Below are positions 57,601 to 64,000 of a stretch of 64,000 nucleotides of DNA, piece after piece. The notes below the pieces were generated by a model that saw nothing but the letters and a program-made list of their open reading frames with translations, was not told where the DNA came from and did no database searches. The stretch's first letter is position 1. The number at the start of each line of letters is the position of its first letter. Position numbers and translations under genes: made by a program. Source of the stretch: Astrocystis sublimbata (lineage: Eukaryota > Ascomycota > Sordariomycetes > Xylariales > Xylariaceae); contig JAJNNY010000045.1 of assembly GCA_022453515.1 (NCBI GenBank), positions 62,001-126,000 on the forward strand. Reading direction: 5' to 3'.

Positions 57601-58473
57601 CTTCATCAAGCGCTGTGTGAGATAATTGCGCTCCTTGACTCTTTCGATCTGGAATTTCGAAAATGCCATGCGGTCGGGAAACATTTTGTCGAGCTGCTCT
57701 TTGCTATACCCCATTCTCAGCCGACTGCGGAGTCTGGCGGCATTGAGGATATTGTATCTATCCGCAGGTGGTAGACTCTTGAAGAAATCACCCTCAAAAT
57801 CGATCTTGCTGAAATCGTAGAGATTGATGTCTTCGCCGCTGTGAAACTGTCGCGCATAGTGCTCGAGCTCCTCGATGCTCATGATGCGAGGGTCTTCGGG
57901 TCGGCCCATGCCTTCGATACTGCCGTTCAGATCTGGAAGGTGATAGGCATCTTGTTTGTAGAACTTCCTGCTCTTCTCCCTCTCCTGCTGGTCCATGCCT
58001 AGTTCGTCGACGTAGACGAGATTTTCGACATCGGGCACCTCCTCCACAGGCTCCTGAACCTCGGGTCTGTTGTCGCGCTCGGCTTCAAGGCGGCGCTTGC
58101 GCTTCTCGCCCTCTTCCTCGGCAATGCGCTGCATCTGGACAGCCAGCAACTTCCCGGCGGTGCGCACGGCATCGTCGCGACGGCCCTCCCTTCTCCGCTT
58201 GCGGTTCGTGATGGTCTGTCGCTTCAAGGCGGGCGCGCCTCCGTCGAAGACGAAGACAGGACGGATGCCGAACCAGAGCAGCTTGCATATGCGGCGAAAG
58301 AAGCCGACGACGTGGGAGTTGCGCAGCGCATTGCCTTCTTTGTCGCGCACGGCCTTCAGAAACTGGTAGATCCAGATGGAGGCGTCTACGGCGAGGCGTT
58401 TCCGGTTCAGAGTAGCGAGGTTTGTCGGTCGCGCGCATGGTTGGATGACGGTCCAGAGGCCGTTGACACCCAT
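54652..58473 (-). CDS. RAD2: DNA repair endonuclease Rad2/XPG
   Basis: A single exon of 1273 aa. The XPG N-domain opens the protein (MGVNGLWTVIQPCARP; LAVDASIWIYQFLKAVRD; RPVFVFDGGAPALKR). A long acidic, disordered spacer of about 700 residues follows, as in XPG/Rad13, where it contacts TFIIH. The XPG I-domain is at about residues 915-1000 (GIPYIAAPMEAEAQCAELV; VTDDSDIFLFGG) with the catalytic acidic residues. It is followed by the helix-hairpin-helix (LLGSDYTEGLPGVGPVTAVEIL). Near residue 1144 QSNITRFF fits a PCNA-interacting PIP box. The C-terminus is basic and Gly/Arg-rich with nuclear signals. It cuts 3' of lesions in nucleotide excision repair. Length and motifs are normal and it is intact. 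It is divergent to NAA38. Confidence 0.95.
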   Translation of the reverse strand: MGVNGLWTVIQPCARPTNLATLNRKRLAVDASIWIYQFLKAVRDKEGNALRNSHVVGFFRRICKLLWFGIRPVFVFDGGAPALKRQTITNRKRRREGRRDDAVRTAGKLLAVQMQRIAEEEGEKRKRRLEAERDNRPEVQEPVEEVPDVENLVYVDELGMDQQEREKSRKFYKQDAYHLPDLNGSIEGMGRPEDPRIMSIEELEHYARQFHSGEDINLYDFSKIDFEGDFFKSLPPADRYNILNAARLRSRLRMGYSKEQLDKMFPDRMAFSKFQIERVKERNYLTQRLMKEVGMTGTDITLGVNGRIAGEKDREYVLVKNDGAEGGWALGVVSREKDKGEIHKPIDVDAMDIQYQAKDEDEDWEDDEFEDVPIEGLNRLPKIRADIETERGLDDAIVASNDDSLFVGENNLGDTPGELFGSEDALFHDEEEDVNRAIALSLRNQHGIRSPAQEEFEDAEEEFEDLPAPEWKQEAVAPQRPMISTNGKVLTHIINNRARAAVPKRRESNASSDSDVDLRTAVSAARKKKPVVAESQHRPVSAVPNVKNPFDGPLPFQKLDWKSSIFVKKPESTQPSKETADVNSDANEDLAGGFIQDGEDDDAPRPLPPWMMQNESDIRERVKAGQEREHEINQADLEAAEEEEKRWQKDAIIEIESSDSDNESDVEIVDAPPPRQEISKGASGTSDVSRLSPATLSRVEPPTVAESARHADDFPEMQDTEQPLNETAPSSQESSKSTSPEPDFEEVDIIQSPEEPEEDFNQERVRETDSSDMAATSPQPASKGASPEPDFEDVEIAHPGEEPEERQASVSQEQAKAVETESAKSAHTLFDEAIIDGGDDMAPARDEFDDEFSDPEDEELLAQMAEEAEEHARFASQLNNKSEKENQESYEKELKALRNQQKKDRRDADEVTQVMISECQALLRYFGIPYIAAPMEAEAQCAELVHLGLVDGIVTDDSDIFLFGGTRVYKNMFNGNKFVECYLSTDLEKELSLSREQLISLAQLLGSDYTEGLPGVGPVTAVEILSEFPGVDGLKEFHDWWQDVQVQNRPKEADKASVFRKKFRKSQGTKLFLPPSFPSPAVADAYLHPEVDHSTEQFQWGSPDVEGLRQFLMATIGWSQERTDEVLVPVIRDMNRRETEGTQSNITRFFEGGVGVGVKEAFAPRQRVASSKRMAQAVNKLRSHTTAGGDGAGAGPSVDGPAEDAASGTSAKPDGRKRKARTAAAADDDGDDGQDGDYEADDGAQGGSKRKRKGNTRGRGRGRGGGKRTETIS

Positions 58474-59085
58474 GATGACGAAGTGGCGACCAGGGCCAGC
58501 TCAGCAATGTGGACGTCAAGGTGGGATGTCTAATAGCATCTTCGTGATTTGTGAAGAGGGAATGGTTCGTCCAAAGAAAGTTGTTGTTGCTGTATTCTCA
58601 TCCGACTGGACGTTCGTCTTGAAGCTGCAGAAGGGCGCAAATAGATGTGTTTTGCTGTCGCAAGGAGTTGTGTGGCCAAGGTGTTTGAAGATGACGACGA
58701 TGACTCGGACCGTCTCCCTAACGAACGCGCCGACGGGACCGCGTCAACGGATCTGCAAGCACTATAAGTGCGCTAGGAAACTCCCTAACCTTATTGTGGT
58801 GCAGGTTGCAGTTAGGTACTAACCCGAAGTAACCGAACCTTCGGGTTTTATTGTTTTATCGATTACGGCAGGCATCAGACTGCGGTACCGGTACATCATA
58901 GTAGAAACACCACTCAGTGTTGTCTCATCGTCTATCTCATTATCGCTGTATCATAACTTTTGCATCTTTTGCATCGAAAATAAGAGATCAAGTCCCACCA
59001 ACCAGGACTACTTGATATTGCTGCTTGATAACATCATTTCCAAATCCTACATGCTTTACACGTCGCTGTCAGTCTGGGGAACACC
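58474..59085. promoter_or_regulatory. Divergent promoter between RAD2 and NAA38
   Basis: A 612-bp gap. A CCCGAAG...CTTCGGG-type inverted repeat lies at about 58,823-58,846 (CCCGAAGTAACCGAACCTTCGGG). No TATA box is evident. It would serve both genes. Confidence 0.45.
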
Positions 59086-59554
59086 ATGCAGGCCGTGGCC
59101 GACCAGCTGGGTCGCACAACCATGAGTGAAGCTGCAACTCCCACTAAACCCGAAGCCGTGACCTACATCCGGTCGCTCATCAACAAGAGCATCCGCGTAC
59201 ACGCCACCGATGGCCGTGTATTTATAGGGCAATTCAAATGCACAGACACTGTTCGTTCAACCCATGTGAGCAGGTAATGAGTCGATGATGGCTGATGTGC
59301 CCTTCCAGGACCGCAACGTTGTCCTCGCTCTGACATATGAGTATCGGCAACCGTCCCAGCAGAGGCTCGCCGAGGCCGCTGCTGCCGCTGAGACCACTGG
59401 CGCAGCGACTGTGAAAGCGGACATGACTTCGAGATACCTGGGTCTTGTCGTCATTCCAGGCGAGCACATCGTCAAGATGGAAGTCGAGGAGTTCGTGAGC
59501 CAAGCGAAGAGTCGTGCTCCCTGGCTAGCAAGGCTGGCAAAGACGCGGCCATAG
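59086..59554 (+). CDS. NAA38: NatC auxiliary subunit Naa38 (LSm-like)
   Basis: Two exons, 59086-59250 and 59309-59554, around a 58-bp intron (donor GTTCGT, acceptor TTCCAG) give 136 aa. A second ATG at 59122 (MSEAATP) is also possible as the start. The LSm fold shows as SINK-type helix-strand IRSLINKSIRVHATDGRVFIG, then FKCTDTDRNVVLALTYEY over the splice (the Sm1 pattern), and YLGLVVIPGEHIVKMEVEEF (Sm2). This combination fits Naa38/LSMD1, the small auxiliary subunit of the NatC N-terminal acetyltransferase that acts at ribosomes, better than the spliceosomal LSm proteins. There is a Gln/Ala-rich loop between Sm1 and Sm2. It is intact. Confidence 0.85.
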
Positions 59555-61617
59555 GAAGGCACGTCGCGAAACTTCTCATCGCGTGGTCTTGCCATACACT
59601 ACCCAACCGAGACTAAACCCTTCGACATGGGAGCCCTTCAGCATGAGGTTGCCAGTACATGCGAAGAAGGCAGTTATAGTTATGGCTTGCATATGTTGGC
59701 TGAGTTGTGCGATAAAACAAGCCTGCTGGAGACTTGTCGAGTTGAGGAACGTTCCTCGCTCAATGCGACTTTCCCCAGCACAGGATCATCTACGGAAAGC
59801 TCTCCCGTTCCACCAGATCAGACACCACAATCCCCTCCGCAACCCAAACCAGCTGCAGATCTTCCGCAATCCGATCATCCACCGGAAGCACGCCTTGATC
59901 AAAAATAAGAATGTACCGAGGTGCCTGCTGTGCAGCAATTGCCTGCTTTACTCGGAACTACCGTCAGAGAAGTCTAATACAATATTGGTAAACTTCACGG
60001 CTGAGAAGTGGCGGGAAAAAGTGTAAGAATGGACGACCAAAGCACAACGATCTGTGGGCATGTTTCCGCCTCGTCCGGTGGCATTTGAGGTTGAAGATCG
60101 ACGCATTGCCGTATGATTACTCAACATCATGACGTGTATTGAGCAGAACATACAGTACATAACAATTCCAATGTTAAGATACCCTTGAAACGCCAAGTTT
60201 CGTTCACTTTCACGATCACCAGCCATGGCCTGCCTAATCCGTCCGTTACACATGTGCAATGGCCCAAGGGCCGACCCGTCATGCCGTGCTTATATTTGCA
60301 TTTAGGTGTGTTCATGATAATTATTACACTTTGGTGTGGTAAACTGCGGGCTCTGCACCCGCTCGCTAGCGCGCTGCTTCCTCTCCGATCCCCCTTCTAG
60401 CCCTCCACCTCCAGGGTTTGCTCTTCGGCGAGAACGTAAGATCGTGAGCACGCTGGCGAGGCTGGCGTTAGTATGTTCAAGGGTTAGCATCTGATATCGC
60501 TCCTGCAATGAAGAGAGCCCCATCAGATCAACGGTTGCAAACTCCGATGCTCCGCTTATAAAACTCACCTAGCCCAAGTGCGGTTTAGGGAGCTGAGTTA
60601 GCGTTGCAGTGGGCATCAACAGTACCCGAGCGCCGTTTCAATACGGCTCTTTCAGTAACGACTTACATACATGTGGAATCCATCGGAGATGCGTAAAATG
60701 CTAAGTCTTTAAATCCGAAAAAGTCCCAAATCCGACTTATTAAAATCTTAATAACCCACCAAGATGATAACGACAACCGTTGCTCGACGAAGATAGCATG
60801 GATCAGGCGTCGTTACTTTGATACCCTCGCCCAGAAGAACCCCAGTTCAAGCGACGGGCGCCAAGCTTCCTATGGGCGCTACGTTGCGCCAACTGGGGAG
60901 TCGATGCGTGGAGTAATGCTCAATACCAGAGAGCTGTTATGCTTCTGAGACGGCTATCTCGAAGTTTTGAAGAGCGGAAAAAAAAGGTCTGTGTATTTCC
61001 GTCATGCATACTGTGAGAAGTTTATTCAACAAACATCCCGGAGTTTCGTCAGAAGCGTGATGACGGGTCCAATGTGGGTTACTTTCCATAAGTGGCCGCA
61101 CACATCGTACAAGTAACAGGCGCAAGGGATACAGTAAGTAACATAGACCCAAAACAACAAAGGAGAGCAAGACAGCCAGCCAGCCACCCCGAATCTACCG
61201 AGGAGATTACCCGGGCTGTTATCATCACCAAAAATATCAAAGACATACATACATGAACATAATGATAGGACAGTCATGCTATCATCTTCTCCACAAAAGC
61301 TTTGCCGCACACCATTACTTAAGTCAAGTACGCAGTACTAAAAACCCGTCCGTCGAGATGTGAAGCTAGACCAGAGACTACGAAACTTGACGTAAAGAAC
61401 ACAGAGCAGACTAAAATCTTAGGTTTCCCGAGCCCCCGGTCGATTTACTTGTGAGTAAGTGAGTGAGGCGTTTGGCAGGTTCAATATCCGACCCCTCACC
61501 GACTGGACTGTCTCACTCCTCACTCCTGACTGGCACCAACATCCATACTTCCAGGGTTCCCCGCAAGTCAAGTTTAGTCAAGTTCAGTCAGTCACCAACA
61601 TAGGTAGCATACCAACT
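59555..61617. other. Intergenic 2.1 kb between NAA38 and ALDH
   Basis: I see no supported gene. A few frames of 80-147 codons overlap each other on both strands and look like chance. The right end is the ALDH promoter, with GTCAAGTTCAGTCA-type direct repeats just before its start. Confidence 0.4.
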
Positions 61618-63400
61618 ATGGCGCCCTACACCGTCCCCTTCATCATCAACGGCGAAGAGCGCACCGCCAGCGACACATTCGAAGTGAGATCGCCCGCAAC
61701 AGGCGAAGTCGTCCATCTATGCAGCACAGCCAGCGTATCCGACGCCACGGCCGCAGTCGAGGCGGCGGCAGCAGCAGCCCCCTCATGGCGGGATGTCTCG
61801 CCCGGTGCGCGGCGAGATCTGCTTCTCAAGGCGGCTGATATCATGCAGAAACGGTGGGCGGAGCTGAGCCAGTACTTAGTTGATGAGATCGGGCAGTCGT
61901 CGGGCTGGGCCGATTTCAATCTCGGCGTCACGGTCGACCAGATCAAGGACGTGGCGGGCCGCGTGGGGACAATCAGTGGTATTGTGCCGAGACCGGCTGA
62001 CCCGAACACGGGGGCTATGGTGTGGCGGGAGCCGTACGGTGTTGTGTTGGCGATTGCGCCTTGGTGAGTGGCCCCCCCCCCCCTTTTTTTTTGCAGATGC
62101 AGATGCACATCCGTGTGTAGATGCAATTTAGTTACAATTATCCATGATGGATCGATGAACTGGATGGATGATACATCGAAAGGCTAATCCCGAGACCAGG
62201 AATGCACCGTACATCCTGGGCACCCGGGCCGTGCTGAACCCTCTTGCGGCGGGATGCACGGTCGTGCTGAAGGGAACCGAGACCGCGCCCCGGGTGATGC
62301 ATGCCATCGCGTCCGTCTTCCAGGAAGCCGGTCTGCCGAAGGGCGTGCTGAACTTCATATCCACCAGCCCCGCGAATGCGGCCGTTGTGACAGAAGCTCT
62401 CATCGCGCATCCGCAGATCAAGAAGATCAATTTCACGGGAAGCACGGGTGTGGGACGAATCAGTAAGTATATTGCCATTGGAAACTAGCCAAGCTTAGGA
62501 GGGCTTTTGTTTCAATTTACTTACACCAATTGTCACTTAGTCGGTAAATTGGCCGGCCAGCATCTTAAGCCCGTAGTCCTGGAACTCGGCGGCAAAGCCC
62601 CCGCCATCGTATGGGAGGACGCGAACCTGGATCTCGCGGCAGAGTGCTGCGCGCGCGGTGCCTTCGTGGCCTCCGGGCAGGTGTGCATGAGCACGGAGCG
62701 GATCATCGTGCACAGCAAGGTCAGCGGGGCCTTCCAGACGAAGTTTAAAGCCGCCGTAGAGAAGATGTTTCCCGAGGCCCAGGTGCACATCAACACGGCC
62801 GGGGTCGAGAAGAACAAGAAGCTAGTGCAGGACGCCGCGAGCAAAGGCGCAACGATACTGACGGGAGATTTCAATGCCCAGGAGTCGTCGAGTACGCGCA
62901 TGCGGCCCATCGTTGTGGCTAATGTGACGCCGGAGATGGACATCTACAAGACCGAGTCGTTTGGCACAACGGTGAGCGTGCTTGAGGTCGACACCGAAAA
63001 AGAGGCGCTGCGCATTGCCAACGACACTGAGTACGGCCTGTCGTCTGCCGTGTTCACGGAGGACTTGAGGATTGGCCTGCGGCTTGCCAAGGGGATAGAG
63101 ACTGGCGCGGTCCATATCAACGACATGACGGTTCACGGTATGTATTCCTTTTCCCTTTCCCTCGTCCTCGTCCTCTTACTCTTCTTTTGGCAATTCTTGG
63201 GCAAGCATATCCCCTGTTGTATAAGTGAATGCCCAGAGGGCATTGATCACGTTACCAACGGCAGTAGCTGACATTGTGACTCGGCAGACGAAAGCAGCCT
63301 ACCCCATGGGGGAGCCAAGGCCAGTGGCTACGGAAGATTCAACACTTCGGCCGGGCTGGAAGAGTGGTTGAGGACGAAGACGGTGACCTGGAAAGGCTAG
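61618..63400 (+). CDS. Aldehyde dehydrogenase, salicylaldehyde/vanillin type
   Basis: Four exons, all in phase: 61618-62063, 62200-62462, 62541-63137 and 63288-63400 (472 aa). It starts MAPYTVPFIINGEER. Conserved ALDH motifs: AIAPWNAPYILGTRA (over the first splice), NFTGSTGVGR (cofactor loop), ELGGKAP (general base Glu), SGQVCMS (catalytic Cys), ESFGTTVSV, and C-terminal LPHGGAKASGYGRFN. The residues between (GVTVDQIKDVAGRVG) fit the salicylaldehyde/vanillin dehydrogenase branch that oxidises aromatic aldehydes to acids with NAD+. No targeting peptide is seen, so it is probably cytosolic. It lies far from the redox cluster, but a salicylate-type monooxygenase at 29 kb could use such an acid. 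That link is inference. It is intact. Confidence 0.88.
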
Positions 63401-64000
63401 TTCATGCGTTGGCGGTTCCGATTTTTATGCAGGCAAGCGGAGCAAGCGACAATAGGAATCTTGGTCATTCTTGTCTATTCGAGTCTCCTTCAACTACCGT
63501 ATATTTTCGTATTTCAAGGTTGCCTTCAGGGTCCCCTCTTGTGATATCGATGCATTGCAGCCTTCCATGTCGCGTGTCACGTGTAATATCAGCTCGTTCG
63601 CCACGAATGTGCAGCCACGTAGATACCCTATTCTTGGGGTCTCGTTCGTCGATTACAAATCAGACCATTTGGCCGTGAAAATGTTGACCCTAGACGGGTT
63701 CCTGAATAAAGCAGGTTTCAATGCGAAATCCCAGCTGAACGTTGAGGATGTATGGTTGTGTGAGCCGTTCGTTTACCTCATGCCGATCCAGACACCGATG
63801 TTCATGCCCCCCAATCGTACCAGAAATTCATCTGATGTGGTTCAAATAACGGTAGGCGACATTGTCACGTAAGAGGCACATAGGTGTGGGACTGATATCA
63901 AATGGCATACATAGACGAGCTGTCAAGCGCACTTGAAAGTCCCAGCAACCACAGAGCGTCGTGGGTAACTTGCGAAGCATAACGCAGCCCGTCTCCTATG
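63401..64000. other. Right window edge, no supported gene
   Basis: A plus frame of 133 codons (63471-63872) shows no recognisable motif. It may be chance or part of a gene that continues beyond the window. Confidence 0.4.

Noticed and set aside
63471..63872. 133-codon plus-strand frame after the ALDH gene
   Set aside because: No domain, biased start, and located in what should be ALDH 3' flank. Could belong to a gene beyond the edge, but there is no support.

Overview
This is nuclear DNA of a filamentous ascomycete (Pezizomycotina, most likely a Sordariomycete). The genes have short introns (about 50-90 bp) with GTRNGT donors, CTAAC/CTAAT branch points and YAG acceptors. Recognisable fungal families include Gcn5, Ost5, Rad1, Rad2, Naa38, GH11 xylanase, UstYa/DUF3328 and berberine-bridge oxidases. 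No species can be named from the sequence alone. All exon models were built by hand from splice consensus and reading frame.

Layout. (1) 0.4-2.8 kb: one long disordered protein of unknown function, then about 10.8 kb with almost no coding sequence. (2) 13.6-20.5 kb: conserved housekeeping block with Rad1 (9-1-1 clamp), Ost5 (oligosaccharyltransferase), Gcn5 (SAGA acetyltransferase) and an acidic hypothetical protein. (3) 22.7-33.0 kb: a run of tailoring oxidoreductases (SDR, FAD-linked oxidase, SDR, FAD monooxygenase) plus a secreted DUF8021-like protein. It looks like a secondary-metabolite or aromatic-catabolism cluster with no backbone synthase in the window. (4) 33.2-53.7 kb: a GH11 xylanase gene split in two by about 19.5 kb of foreign DNA. 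(5) 54.6-63.4 kb: Rad2/XPG, Naa38 and a salicylaldehyde-type aldehyde dehydrogenase.

The main discovery is region 4. The 5' part of the xylanase lies at 53,696-53,053 and its 3' part at 33,532-33,247, both on the minus strand. Each broken end carries the same heptamer GGTAGTT. Counting the heptamer once, the halves rejoin in frame to exactly 229 codons. The DNA between (33,533-53,052) has an imperfect 18-bp inverted repeat near its two ends (15/18 identical). It therefore behaves like one mobile element with a 7-bp target-site duplication. No transposase or tyrosine recombinase is visible inside.

Inside the island two large multi-exon genes are intact and divergent: a NACHT receptor with C2H2 fingers and a poly-aspartate tail (1271 aa), and a Rad5/Rad16-like SNF2-RING ATPase (972 aa). 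The other cargo is decayed: an Rsm1-like zinc-finger gene (frameshift and lost zinc ligands), a proline-iminopeptidase-like hydrolase (1-nt deletion), a UstYa-like gene (one nonsense codon), and fragments of TPR, SAT4-type membrane and dynamin genes. The NLR plus SNF2 pair, kept whole among broken cargo, is the best candidate for an undescribed system here.
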